Source: Limiplasma sp031549415 (GTDB lineage: Bacteria; Bacillota; Clostridia; Christensenellales; Aristaeellaceae). From it: DNA of 64,000 nucleotides. The translations under genes and the position numbers were made by a program. Positions within the stretch are counted from its first letter, which is position 1. Each line of letters starts with the position of its first letter. The stretch lies in NCBI GenBank assembly GCA_031549415.1, contig JAVBPU010000006.1, positions 1 through 64,000 of the forward strand, read 5' to 3'. Below, in pieces: positions 48,635 through 56,244 of the stretch. A model generated the notes under the pieces. That model did not search any database, was not told the DNA's origin, and worked only from the letters and a program-made list of their open reading frames with translations.

Positions 48635-49112
48635 CAAAAGCTCCTCCTAACTGTTCTTTGAGTTGGGTCTTGGCCCGGGCCAGCCGGGTGCCCACAGTGG
48701 CGACAGGAAGGGAGAGAAGCTGGGCAATGGTTTTCAGGTCATAGCCCTCGTAATAATGCAGGTGGACGGGCAGCCGGTATTTTTCGTCCAGGGCCAGCAC
48801 GGCGGATAGCACATCGCTTTCTTCCCTGGGCAGCACGGCCAAATCCTCCGGCAGCGGATTCCGGCTTTTTTGCCAGCCGCTTTTTAATTGGTTTTTGCAC
48901 TTGTTGATGCACACCCGTAGAAGCCAGGCCTTCTCATGTTCGCCGCTGAAAAAGGCCGGGGCCGTTTTCAGATAGGCCAGGAAGGTTTCCTGGGCGATAT
49001 CCTCCGCGTCTTGCAGGCTATGCACATAGGTATAGGCCACGCGGACGATACTTTGCATGTGCAGGCGCACCGCTTGGTGAATGCGTCCATTGAGCTCGGA
49101 TGGCACACTCAT
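48624..49112 (-). CDS. ECF-type RNA polymerase sigma factor
   Basis: 162 residues from ATG 49112 with GAAGGGAG upstream. Region 2 (about 15-80) has YVHSLQDAEDIAQETFLAYL and WLLRVCINKCKNQLKS. Region 4 (about 100-155) has LPVHLHYYEGYDLKTIAQLLSLPVATVGTRLARAKTQLKE. Length and domain content are typical of extracytoplasmic-function sigma-70 factors. The coupled downstream gene encodes a membrane VWA protein rather than a standard anti-sigma factor. I could not recognise an autoregulated ECF promoter in the 49113-49300 spacer. Confidence 0.92.
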   Translation of the reverse strand: MSVPSELNGRIHQAVRLHMQSIVRVAYTYVHSLQDAEDIAQETFLAYLKTAPAFFSGEHEKAWLLRVCINKCKNQLKSGWQKSRNPLPEDLAVLPREESDVLSAVLALDEKYRLPVHLHYYEGYDLKTIAQLLSLPVATVGTRLARAKTQLKEQLGGAFDEA

Positions 49113-49305
49113 TTGGCGTTCAACTCCCTTCACATCAGATACAATGCGGAAGCGGGATATTTTTCATCTACAGGAAATTTTTATTTTTCGGGCGCTTTTT
49201 TGGGGAGCCTTTCTATGTACCCCTATCATACCATAAAGAGAGGGACCAGGCGAGCTTCTTCACAAAATACAAACAGGAAAAGCAGGAAAAAAACCAGGTT
49301 TTCTT

Positions 49306-49334
49306 TTGACAGCCCTCCCATACAATGCTATAAT
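49306..49334 (+). promoter_or_regulatory. Perfect consensus promoter of oadB-oadG
   Basis: TTGACA (49306-49311), 17 bp, TATAAT (49329-49334), with an extended TGC just before the -10 box. Transcription should start near 49341, leaving a leader of about 55 nt. Confidence 0.88.
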
Positions 49335-49394
49335 ACGCTAGGAACTGACAGAAGGGGAAACCCTTTTCTTATCACAATTCAGGGGGGAACCGAC

Positions 49395-50624
49395 GTGGAC
49401 GTATTGGCCCTGCTCCAGGAGCTTTTTTCAGGTGTTCTCTATTTGTTTACCTTGGCTGGGGTAAAGACGCTGGTCATGTTTGTGATTGCCTTTGTGCTGA
49501 TCTACCTGGCCATCAAAAAGGACTATGAACCGGCGCTGCTGTTGCCCATTGGCTTTGGGGCCATCCTGGCGAATCTGCCCCCGGTGATGGACGCGGCGGG
49601 CAATCTGGCGGCCAGCGTGCTGGGCAGCGAGGGCTTTTTGACGGTGCTGTTTAACGCGGGCATCAAGAACGAGCTGTTTCCGGTGCTGATCTTCATTGCG
49701 GTGGGCGCGATGATTGACTTCTCCCCGCTGCTCAAGGACCCTTCCATGATCTTCTTTGGCGCGGCGGCGCAGTTTGGCATCTTTGCCACCTTCCTTTGCT
49801 CCATGCTGCTGATCCCCGTGGTGCTGCCGGATGTGGCGGCCATGGCGGCAGGCCCGGAAAAGGACAGCCTGATTATGCGCCTGGCGGCGGCCATCGGCAT
49901 CATCGGCGCGGCGGACGGCCCCACCACGCTGTATGTGGCCAACCATTTCAAGCTGGTGCAGTACATGGCCCCTATCTCCGTGGCGGCCTACAGCTATATG
50001 TCCCTGGTGCCGGTGATTCAGCCTCCCGTGATCAAGGCGCTGACCACCAAGCAGGAGCGCATGATTCGCATGACCTACACCGAGCAACGGGCCCCCAAGG
50101 TGGCGCTGATCCTGTTCCCGGTGATTGTGACGGTCATTGCGGGCATCATCGTACCCATGAGCGCACCGCTGGTGGGCAGCCTGATGTTTGGCAACCTCAT
50201 CCGCGAATGCGGCGTGCTGGAACGGCTCAGCAAAACCGCCCAAGGCGAGCTGGCCAACCTGGTCACGATTTTGCTGGGCATCACCATTGGTTCCACCATG
50301 GTGGCGGAAAACTTCCTGCGTATGGATACCTTGCTGATTTTGGGCCTGGGCCTGTTCGCCTTCGTGTTTGACACCGCCGGCGGCGTGCTCTTCGCCAAGT
50401 TTTTGAACCTGTTCCGCAAGAACAAGATCAACCCCATGGTGGGCGCGGCGGGCATTTCCGCCTTTCCCATGAGCGCCCGGGTCATCCAAAAAATGGCCAA
50501 GGAAGAGGACCCGTACAATTTTATCCTGATGCAGTCTATCAGCTCTAACGTGTCCGGCCAGTTGGGCTCCATCGTGGCGGGCGGCATGGTCATTACCTTG
50601 GTGAGTATGTTGATTGGCTGGTAA
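49395..50624 (+). CDS. oadB: Sodium-ion-translocating decarboxylase beta subunit
   Basis: 409 residues from GTG 49395 after GGGGGGA; the longer upstream open frame crosses the promoter. About nine to eleven membrane helices with family hallmarks LPIGFGAILANLPP, AVGAMIDFSPLL (the Asp expected in the Na+ path), IIGAADGPTTLYVANH, PPVIKALTTKQER and the terminal SSNVSGQLGSIVAGGM. It couples decarboxylation of a biotin-bound carboxyl group to Na+ export. Oxaloacetate, methylmalonyl-CoA and glutaconyl-CoA systems share this subunit, so the substrate is undecided. The gamma-like subunit follows; carboxyltransferase and biotin-carrier genes are not nearby. Confidence 0.94.
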   Translation: MDVLALLQELFSGVLYLFTLAGVKTLVMFVIAFVLIYLAIKKDYEPALLLPIGFGAILANLPPVMDAAGNLAASVLGSEGFLTVLFNAGIKNELFPVLIFIAVGAMIDFSPLLKDPSMIFFGAAAQFGIFATFLCSMLLIPVVLPDVAAMAAGPEKDSLIMRLAAAIGIIGAADGPTTLYVANHFKLVQYMAPISVAAYSYMSLVPVIQPPVIKALTTKQERMIRMTYTEQRAPKVALILFPVIVTVIAGIIVPMSAPLVGSLMFGNLIRECGVLERLSKTAQGELANLVTILLGITIGSTMVAENFLRMDTLLILGLGLFAFVFDTAGGVLFAKFLNLFRKNKINPMVGAAGISAFPMSARVIQKMAKEEDPYNFILMQSISSNVSGQLGSIVAGGMVITLVSMLIGW

Positions 50625-50661
50625 GCACACATTTTTTGAAATTGGATGATGGGGGAGCTAT

Positions 50662-50880
50662 ATGATGAATTGGCTTTTTGCGATGAGTGAAGCGGCGGTC
50701 ACGGCGGCGCCCGAGGCCGCCAAGGGGAGCGAATATGCGGGGCTGGATTTGATGACCAAGGGCCTGGTTACCACAGGGATGGGCCTGTTGGGCGTGTTTT
50801 TGGTGCTGGGCCTGTTTTTTGTGACCATCAAGCTGATGCAGCGCATCAAGGGCAAGGATGGCGAGGGCGAACAGGAGTAA
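50662..50880 (+). CDS. oadG: OadG-like gamma subunit of a Na+-pumping decarboxylase
   Basis: 72 residues with a single membrane helix (about 33-57, LVTTGMGLLGVFLVLGLFFVTI) followed by a basic-acidic tail (RIKGKDGEGEQE), the layout of OadG/MmdD proteins. GMGLLGVFLVLGLF is close to the family's GMGxVFxFL pattern. ATGs at 50662 and 50665 are both possible after GGGGGAG. It lies 37 bp after oadB and assembles the pump at the membrane. Confidence 0.85.
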   Translation: MMNWLFAMSEAAVTAAPEAAKGSEYAGLDLMTKGLVTTGMGLLGVFLVLGLFFVTIKLMQRIKGKDGEGEQE

Positions 50881-51007
50881 TACTCATTCCAGGCTTTTAT
50901 GCTATGCCGATTGGGGCAGATTTTGTTTGTAGGTGAGGAAGGAAACTGACGATGCCTTACGGGCAAAAGATGCCTCGAGCGGCGTAGCGTTAAGGCCTGA
51001 ATGAGTA
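50881..51007 (+). ncRNA. RNA-like 127-bp stem-loop of unknown class
   Basis: The two ends form a 28-bp imperfect helix (50881-50909 with 50980-51007) that has one bulged base, one mismatch and three G-U pairs if transcribed. Inner helices are possible: GGGGCA with TGCCTC, and TGCC-TTACG-GGCA. The wobble pairs suggest selection on RNA, not a DNA palindrome. It fills the spacer exactly, from the base after the oadG stop to 2 bp before the purine-rich ribosome binding site of the next gene, so it may be a leader controlling that gene. I could not match it to a known riboswitch. Confidence 0.55.
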
Positions 51008-51024
51008 TAGGGGGAGGAAGGACC

Positions 51025-51519
51025 GTGTATACCCAGGCGGACCGAGAGGCCCTGAGGCGGGAAAACAGAAAGCGCGCGTGGATCACGCTGGTTCCTGGGG
51101 CACTGCTATTGGCGGTGGGTATTGGGGTGTTTGTGGCGTGCCAGCAAAACCGGCAGGACTGGGGCTGGGTCTTTGCTTGCGCCTGTACTTTGTTTGGCGG
51201 CTTCTACGTATTGTTGATGGACGGGATGTATTGGAAGCCCGCCCGGCTGTATCAAAGGCATGTAAGCCATATGCTGGATGGCCGCAAGCGGGAAACCACA
51301 GGCATTTTGCAGGAGATGGCCATCGAAACTACCGATAAGGACGGCTTGGCCTGCTATGCCTTGACCGTAAACGTGGGGGAAAAGGGCGATGCACAGGACG
51401 AGCGTTTGTTTTACTATGACGCCCGTATGGGGCGGCCCGACATTCCCTTGGGGACCCTGGTGACTGTACAAAGCAATGACAAGATGGTTGCGGACATCCA
51501 AAAGGCCGCCAAGGGATAG
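51025..51519 (+). CDS. Small two-helix membrane protein of unknown function
   Basis: 164 residues from GTG 51025, behind GGGGGAGGAAGG; an in-frame ATG at 51001 lies inside the stem-loop and has no ribosome binding site. Membrane helices at about 22-40 and 47-67 are followed by a cytoplasmic beta-rich domain of about 95 residues (TTGILQEMAIETTDKDGLACYALTV, FYYDARMGRPDIPLGT). The pattern resembles small membrane proteins with an OB/SH3-like tail but I cannot name the family. It lies between the decarboxylase pump genes and a Usp-like gene, 23 bp before the latter. Confidence 0.7.
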   Translation: MYTQADREALRRENRKRAWITLVPGALLLAVGIGVFVACQQNRQDWGWVFACACTLFGGFYVLLMDGMYWKPARLYQRHVSHMLDGRKRETTGILQEMAIETTDKDGLACYALTVNVGEKGDAQDERLFYYDARMGRPDIPLGTLVTVQSNDKMVADIQKAAKG

Positions 51520-51542
51520 AAAAAGCAAGGGGGGCGGATGGC

Positions 51543-51926
51543 GTGGAGAAGAAAGGCCCCATCATGGTGCTGGTCACCTTGCAGCGGCACTGTGCCCGTT
51601 TGATTCGCAGCGGCGCGGACATGGCCCTGCGGCAAGGCTGCGCCTTGCATGTGGTGCATGTAGCCAGTACCGCCACCCTGCCGGAAGGCCAAAGCGCCAT
51701 TGACGCGCAGGTGCTGGACTATCTGTATGCCCTCTCCGGCGAGGCCGGGGCGGAGATGTGCCTGCTCACTGCGGAGGTGCCTGTCACCGCCATGGCGGAG
51801 TATGCCAGCGAGAACGGCGTGAGCCAGGTGGTGATGGGCGGCGGTGAAAACGCCGTAGGCATTGCGGAGACCCTCAGCCAGATGCTGCCCGGGGTGCAGG
51901 TGTTGATTGCGGAGGATGAAGCGTAG
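51543..51926 (+). CDS. Universal stress protein (UspA)-like domain protein
   Basis: 127 residues from GTG 51543. The alpha-beta fold has MVLVTLQRHCARLIRSGADMA, a HVVHVAST strand, the central EVPVTAMAEYASENGVSQVVMGGG and a terminal PGVQVLIAED strand. It resembles the Usp-like sensor module of KdpD more than a full-length UspA, as the ATP-binding G-x-x-G-x(9)-G-S/T loop is incomplete (GGGENAVGIAETL). Function unknown. It is the last gene before a palindromic repeat and the convergent trpB2. Confidence 0.7.
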   Translation: MEKKGPIMVLVTLQRHCARLIRSGADMALRQGCALHVVHVASTATLPEGQSAIDAQVLDYLYALSGEAGAEMCLLTAEVPVTAMAEYASENGVSQVVMGGGENAVGIAETLSQMLPGVQVLIAEDEA

Positions 51927-52017
51927 TTTTGGGAAAAGGTTCGTAAAGCTATGTTTTTGCAAAACAAGCCTTTGATAGATTTTTCTTCATCGCGTGAAAT
52001 GCGGTGAAATAAGGGTT

Positions 52018-52061
52018 CAGGGCGAAGCCCTGAGCGGGATTTTAGGGGCGGCAGCCCCTAA
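52018..52061. repeat. Modular palindromic intergenic repeat, copy D (partial)
   Basis: CAGGGCGAAGCCCTG (52018-52032) and TTAGGGGC-GGCA-GCCCCTAA (52042-52061) correspond to the second and third modules of the other copies. The ATGAAAT-centred palindrome is absent. Confidence 0.65.
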
Positions 52062-52083
52062 CGGACCTTTTTGGACAGGCTGG

Positions 52084-52111
52084 CTGGGGCTGCGCATCTG
52101 CGCAGCCCCAG
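52084..52111. terminator. Strong GC-rich hairpin between convergent genes
   Basis: A perfect 13-bp inverted repeat, CTGGGGCTGCGCA with TGCGCAGCCCCAG, with TTTGTTC following on the plus strand. It could terminate the Usp-side transcript. Confidence 0.6.
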
Positions 52112-52124
52112 TTTGTTCATTACA

Positions 52125-53501
52125 TCACTGCCCCGGTACCTTTGGCAGCCCGGCCAGGCTCTTTTCCAGCTCTTCGTCCGTGGGGGCGCTGTCGCTCATC
52201 AGCCCGTCATTAAATTTTTGGTAGGCATACAGGTCAAAGTACCCCGTGCCGGTGAGGCCGAACAGAATGGTCTTTTCTTCACCCGTCTCCTTGCAGCGAA
52301 GGGCTTCGTCCATGGCCACGCGGATGGCATGGCTGCTTTCCGGGGCGGGCAGGATGCCTTCCACCCGGGCAAAATACTCGGCAGCCTCAAACACGGAGGT
52401 TTGCTCCAAGGCCCGGGCTTCCATCAGCCCGTCCGCATAGAGCTGGGACAGGGTGGAGCTCATGCCGTGAAAGCGCAGGCCCCCGGAGTGGCTGGGGCTG
52501 GGAATGAAGCCGCTGCCCACGGTATACATCTTGGCCAGCGGGCAAACCATGCCGGTGTCGCAGAAATCATAGGCATACTTCCCCCGGGTGAAGCTGGGAC
52601 AGCTGATGGGCTCGGCGGCAATGAAGCGGTAGTTTGCGGAGCCTTGGATTTTTTCCTTCATAAAGGGGGCAATAAGGCCCGCCAGGTTGCTGCCGCCGCC
52701 CGCGCAGCCGATGATGATATCAGGCTGGATGCCGTACTTGTCCATGGCGGCCTTGGTTTCCAGGCCGATGATGGATTGGTGCAGCACCACCTGGCTTAAA
52801 ACGCTGCCCAGCACATAGCGGTATCCGGGCGTATGGGTGGCCACCTCCACGGCCTCGCTGATGGCGCAGCCCAGGCTGCCGGAGGTGCCGGGGTATTTGG
52901 CCAGAATCTGGCGGCCCACTTCTGTGCTTTCGCTGGGGGAGGGGGTCACATCCGCGCCATAGGTGCGCATCACCTCTCGGCGGAAGGGCTTTTGCTCGTA
53001 GGAGCATTTCACCATAAAAACCTTGCAATCCAGCCCTAAATACGCGCAGGCCATGGAAAGCGCCGTACCCCATTGCCCGGCCCCGGTTTCCGTGGTAACG
53101 CCCTGTAGGCCCTGCTTTTTGGCGTAATAGGCCTGGGCGATGGCGCTGTTCAGCTTGTGGCTGCCGCTGGTGTTGTTGCCCTCAAACTTGTAGTAGATTT
53201 TGGCGGGGGTTTGCAGCTTTTCTTCCAGGCAATAGGCACGCACCAGCGGCGCGGGCCGGTACATTTTGTAAAAGCTGAGGATCTCCTGGGGGATGTCGAA
53301 ATAAGGCGTGTTCTCGTCCAGTTCCTGGCGCACCAGCTCATCGCAGAAAACAGGCTGGAGCTCTTCAAAGCTCATGGGCTGGAACGTGGCGGGATTGAGC
53401 AGCGGCGCGGGTTTGTTCTTCATGTCCGCCCGCAGGTTGTACCACTGGGTGGGCATCTCGTTTTCTTCCAGATAAATTTTGTAAGGCACCTTGTTTTCCA
53501 T
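52125..53501 (-). CDS. trpB: Tryptophan synthase beta-like protein, TrpB2 type
   Basis: 458 residues from ATG 53501 (GGAAAGGAGC upstream), the longer form typical of the TrpB2 class rather than the roughly 395-residue TrpB1. PLP Lys116 sits in EGNNTSGSHKLNSA. The sequence also has TETGAGQWGTALSMA and the phosphate loop GCAGGGSNLAG. It makes tryptophan from indole and serine; TrpB2 enzymes commonly act without TrpA, salvaging free indole. No trpA or other trp gene is adjacent. Control by a Trp-specific T-box leader upstream confirms the amino-acid assignment. Confidence 0.93.
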   Translation of the reverse strand: MENKVPYKIYLEENEMPTQWYNLRADMKNKPAPLLNPATFQPMSFEELQPVFCDELVRQELDENTPYFDIPQEILSFYKMYRPAPLVRAYCLEEKLQTPAKIYYKFEGNNTSGSHKLNSAIAQAYYAKKQGLQGVTTETGAGQWGTALSMACAYLGLDCKVFMVKCSYEQKPFRREVMRTYGADVTPSPSESTEVGRQILAKYPGTSGSLGCAISEAVEVATHTPGYRYVLGSVLSQVVLHQSIIGLETKAAMDKYGIQPDIIIGCAGGGSNLAGLIAPFMKEKIQGSANYRFIAAEPISCPSFTRGKYAYDFCDTGMVCPLAKMYTVGSGFIPSPSHSGGLRFHGMSSTLSQLYADGLMEARALEQTSVFEAAEYFARVEGILPAPESSHAIRVAMDEALRCKETGEEKTILFGLTGTGYFDLYAYQKFNDGLMSDSAPTDEELEKSLAGLPKVPGQ

Positions 53502-53558
53502 GGGAACCGCTCCTTTCCATGCCGGGGTCTGCCCGGCCCTGCTTGCGGGGAAGGACAT

Positions 53559-53828
53559 AAAAATGCCCTTGTCCCCATCTAAGATTGATGCTGGGACAAG
53601 AGCTTGATGATCATTCTCTTGCGGTGCCACCCGGCTTGGCGCAAAATTGCGCCCACTTACGCGTACTTTCATACGCCTGCGCCTGGTAACGGAGCGCAAC
53701 CCCGCCTTGCCTACTTGCTTCAGCTAAGCCTCAAAAGCCCATTCCGCGCTGGTTTTCGTGCCGTATTTCCACCCACAACGGCTCTCTGTAGCGAAAGTGC
53801 CAAAGCGTACTTGCTCTTTCTCATCGGT
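53559..53828 (-). ncRNA. T-box leader, tryptophan-specific, upstream of trpB2
   Basis: The minus-strand leader contains the AG-bulge-type segment AGAGAGCCGTTG with GGTGGAAATACGG, then a specifier loop GAATGGGC in which UGG (complement of 53739-53741) is the Trp codon. The canonical T-box GGGTGGCACCGC (complement of 53621-53632) follows. A competing terminator has arms CTTGTCCC (complement of 53593-53600) and GGGGACAAG (complement of 53568-53576), with a TTTTT tract ending near 53559. Uncharged tRNA-Trp should stabilise the antiterminator and switch trpB2 on. Confidence 0.92.
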
Positions 53829-53835
53829 TTCACGT

Positions 53836-53865
53836 ACCATAGCATATTTTGGAGAGGTCTGTCAA
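53836..53865 (-). promoter_or_regulatory. Promoter of the T-box/trpB2 transcript
   Basis: Minus strand TTGACA (complement of 53860-53865), 18 bp, TATGGT (complement of 53836-53841). Confidence 0.7.
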
Positions 53866-53870
53866 GGGGA

Positions 53871-53950
53871 AAATCAGGCCCCTTCTCCCCAAATCAGACC
53901 CCTTCTCCCAAAATCAAACCCATTCTCCACAAATCAGGCTCCTTGCCCAA
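53871..53950. repeat. Four tandem 20-bp repeats
   Basis: Units start at 53871, 53891, 53911 and 53931, each of the form AAATCAGRCYCCTTCTCCCM with one to a few changes per unit. They lie just upstream of the trpB2 promoter and end 47 bp before the trhA -10 box. No spacer-repeat alternation, so this is not a CRISPR array. Confidence 0.85.
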
Positions 53951-53973
53951 AGTGCTGAGTATTTGAACAGCGT

Positions 53974-54002
53974 GTTCACGGAACCGTTTCATATGATATA
54001 AT
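53974..54002 (+). promoter_or_regulatory. Putative promoter of trhA
   Basis: TATAAT at 53997-54002 with a weak -35-like GTTCAC at 53974-53979 (17 bp), 37 bp before the start codon. Confidence 0.55.
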
Positions 54003-54038
54003 GAACTCCGCACAGCTTGAAAAAACGAGGTACAGGCC

Positions 54039-54695
54039 ATGTCAAAACGTTCACCCATTACCATTCCGAAGTATTCCCTGTCAGAAGAACTCATTTCCTC
54101 AATCTCCCACGGTATTGGCGCGCTGCTAAGCATCGCGGCGCTGCTGCTGTGCCTGGTCGTTGCGATCTCGCATCAGGATGCCTATCGAGTCGTCAGCGCG
54201 GCCATTTACGGCGCTACTCTCATTCTCCTCTATTTGATGTCCACGCTGTACCATGCGCTGAAAGTGAATAAAGCCAAGCGCGTCTTTCGCGTGATTGACC
54301 ATTGCAGCATTTTTTTGCTCATTGCCGGAACCTACACCCCTTATACACTGGTCACCCTGCGTCCCACCGTGGGCTGGTGGCTGTTTGCGCTTGTGTGGGG
54401 CGCAGCCATCGTGGGCATCGTGCTCAACGCGGTGGACCTGAAGAAATACAGCACTTTGTCGCTGATCTGCTATTTGGCCATGGGCTGGGTGATCGTTTTC
54501 GCGTTCAAGCCCCTAGCGGAGGCCATGGACAAAACCGGCATCGCTCTGCTGATTTGGGGTGGCGTGGCCTATTCTTTGGGAGCGCTCCTCTATGCCATCG
54601 GGGCAAAAAAGAAATACTTTCATTCCGTGTTCCATTTCTTTGTATTGGCAGGGAGCGTGCTGCATTTCTTTTCCATCCTCTTGTATGTCCTGTAG
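54039..54695 (+). CDS. trhA: TrhA/hemolysin III family membrane protein
   Basis: 218 residues with seven membrane helices (PAQR superfamily). The metal-site signatures are present: SISHGIGALLSIAAL (first His), TLYHALK with the Ser/His region, DHCSIFLLIAGTYTPYTL (Asp and His), and HSVFHFFVLAGSVLHFFSIL (His pair). Bacterial members have been linked to membrane-energetics homeostasis rather than haemolysis. It ends in a strong terminator and faces the tandem ferritin-like gene. Confidence 0.92.
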   Translation: MSKRSPITIPKYSLSEELISSISHGIGALLSIAALLLCLVVAISHQDAYRVVSAAIYGATLILLYLMSTLYHALKVNKAKRVFRVIDHCSIFLLIAGTYTPYTLVTLRPTVGWWLFALVWGAAIVGIVLNAVDLKKYSTLSLICYLAMGWVIVFAFKPLAEAMDKTGIALLIWGGVAYSLGALLYAIGAKKKYFHSVFHFFVLAGSVLHFFSILLYVL

Positions 54696-54728
54696 GACTC
54701 AGGGGAAGATGCTCCGCATACAGAAAGC

Positions 54729-54788
54729 GAATCGCCCTTCTACGGAGTCACTATTCCTCCAATAGAACGGGCGATTCATTTTTTTTGG
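54729..54788 (+). terminator. Rho-independent terminator after trhA
   Basis: GAATCGCCC (54729-54737) pairs with GGGCGATTC (54769-54777) and is followed by ATTTTTTTT. The 31-nt loop carries a smaller hairpin. Confidence 0.85.
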
Positions 54789-54835
54789 TCCTGAGGGTAA
54801 GTCCTGCGGTTACGTTTTCGGAATTCGCCCTGGCA

Positions 54836-56149
54836 TCAGGAAGTATATTTCCCCGTATGGACCTGGGCGGGTGGCATGGGCATATGGGGCAGGTCGCCAG
54901 GATGTCCCATCTCGCGGGTACGCGCGATGGTGATATTGTCGCACTTGCGGTCGGCCAGCGGCTGCACCTCGCTGGGCTTCATCTCCCAGCGGTAGTCCTC
55001 GGTGAATCGCTTCTGGTGTTCGCCAATGACCAGATGGCTGGGCGTCTGCTGGCCGTCGCCGTTCACCTTTTGCTGGTACAGAAAGAACGTGTGGTTCTCC
55101 GGGAGGTCATGCACGTTTTGATACGCCTCCCGGTCGGCGGTCTGTTCGATCTGGTCGCGTAGCACCTGGCGCACATAGGGCTTCGTATCGTGGAACTTGA
55201 GAAGCGCCGGGAACGCGCCGGGTACCAATGTTTGCCATTCTTTGCGCTCGTGTTGCTTTAGCAGGGCGGCGGCCTTGTGCAGGTGCGCCACCTCCGCTTC
55301 AAAGCTCATTTCCCAAACGCGCTTCACGTTAGCATCTTGCTCGTCCTGCAGGAAGGAATAATAGAGGTAGCACTCCATGTACTCATGCAACAGCTGGCTC
55401 TCCAGCCATGTGAGCGTCGGGTCGATCAGCGCGCCGTAATGGCTTACATGCTGTTCCTCAATCATCGCAATCTCCTGGTAGAGCTTGCGGCCCAGGTCGC
55501 TGGAATACGTGTTGCCGATGTTCATGTAGAAATTCATGGTCTGCTGCTCGCCGGCGGTGATGATCATCGTGGAAAGCTTGGTGCGGATGTCGGCGGTTTT
55601 GAAATCGACGAAGCGCTTGGCTTCCTCAAAGGGGTGGCGGTGCTCGGCGATGGTGGGGCGGCCCGGCGTAATCTCCACATACTGGCGCACCATCATGTCC
55701 GCCTTCAGCCCCTGTTCCATATCCAGCAGGTTGGCGTAGCGGTACAGATGGTCAAAATCCTCCAGCAGGGCGAAGTCCAAGGCTTGCTTCACATACACAT
55801 CCGGCTCATTTTCCGCCAGCCAGGCGGTCAAATCCACCGCCACATGCTCAAAACCGATGGTGGTCTCCAGTTGCGTTTCATCCAGCGGCTTCAGCCAGTT
55901 GATGTGCTTTTGCTGCTGCTGTTCCACCCGGCGCATCAAGGCCAGGTCACGCCGGATGTCGTTGTTGTTGCAATGGCGGTGGAACTGATGGGAGAACATC
56001 GTGGCTTCCACCTCAATACCGTTCATCAAAATGATGCGAATCTTGGTATATGGGTCTGCCGTCAGCTTGTTGTACGGAGTGGGGTACAGGGTTTGCCAGT
56101 TGAGCAGTGTGTCTTCGATCGGTTTGGGCTGTAGTTCAAATGGGTTCAT
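54836..56149 (-). CDS. Tandem ferritin-like (diiron-type) protein of unknown function
   Basis: 437 residues, soluble, start ATG 56149 after AAGGAGG. The second half contains a complete diiron four-helix signature: E201 (GEQQTMNFY), E231-x-x-H234 (EEQHVSHY), E256/E259 (HEYMECYLYY), E286-x-x-H289 (EAEVAHLH). The first half has a parallel but looser set: E48, E76 with H82 (EQQQQKH), E101-H102 (GFEHVAVDL) and E130-H134 (LLEDFDHLYRY). I infer two ferritin-like domains fused in tandem, perhaps with one degenerate site. The tail (about 350-437) is His- and Pro-rich. I do not know the family name. Rubrerythrin-like peroxide reduction or a spore-coat ferritin-like role are both possible. It stands alone, convergent with trhA, in slightly AT-richer sequence. 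Confidence 0.6.
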   Translation of the reverse strand: MNPFELQPKPIEDTLLNWQTLYPTPYNKLTADPYTKIRIILMNGIEVEATMFSHQFHRHCNNNDIRRDLALMRRVEQQQQKHINWLKPLDETQLETTIGFEHVAVDLTAWLAENEPDVYVKQALDFALLEDFDHLYRYANLLDMEQGLKADMMVRQYVEITPGRPTIAEHRHPFEEAKRFVDFKTADIRTKLSTMIITAGEQQTMNFYMNIGNTYSSDLGRKLYQEIAMIEEQHVSHYGALIDPTLTWLESQLLHEYMECYLYYSFLQDEQDANVKRVWEMSFEAEVAHLHKAAALLKQHERKEWQTLVPGAFPALLKFHDTKPYVRQVLRDQIEQTADREAYQNVHDLPENHTFFLYQQKVNGDGQQTPSHLVIGEHQKRFTEDYRWEMKPSEVQPLADRKCDNITIARTREMGHPGDLPHMPMPPAQVHTGKYTS

Positions 56150-56244
56150 GCCTGGGCCTCCTTATAGAATTGATCCTGCGCTGGGTAGTATGTCCGGCGG
56201 CAGGGTGATTCATGATGGCCCTCGCAACTTCGCCCAATCTTCTC

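Noticed and set aside
50881..51007. SRP RNA or 6S RNA
   Set aside because: The GGAAGG segment is not in the conserved SRP domain IV context, and the element is too short and lacks the central bubble layout of 6S RNA.
51001..51024. ATG start at 51001 for the small membrane protein
   Set aside because: It lies in the terminal helix of the stem-loop and has no ribosome binding site, while GTG 51025 follows GGGGGAGGAAGG.
53871..53950. CRISPR-like array
   Set aside because: The four 20-bp units are directly adjacent with no spacers, and no cas gene is present.
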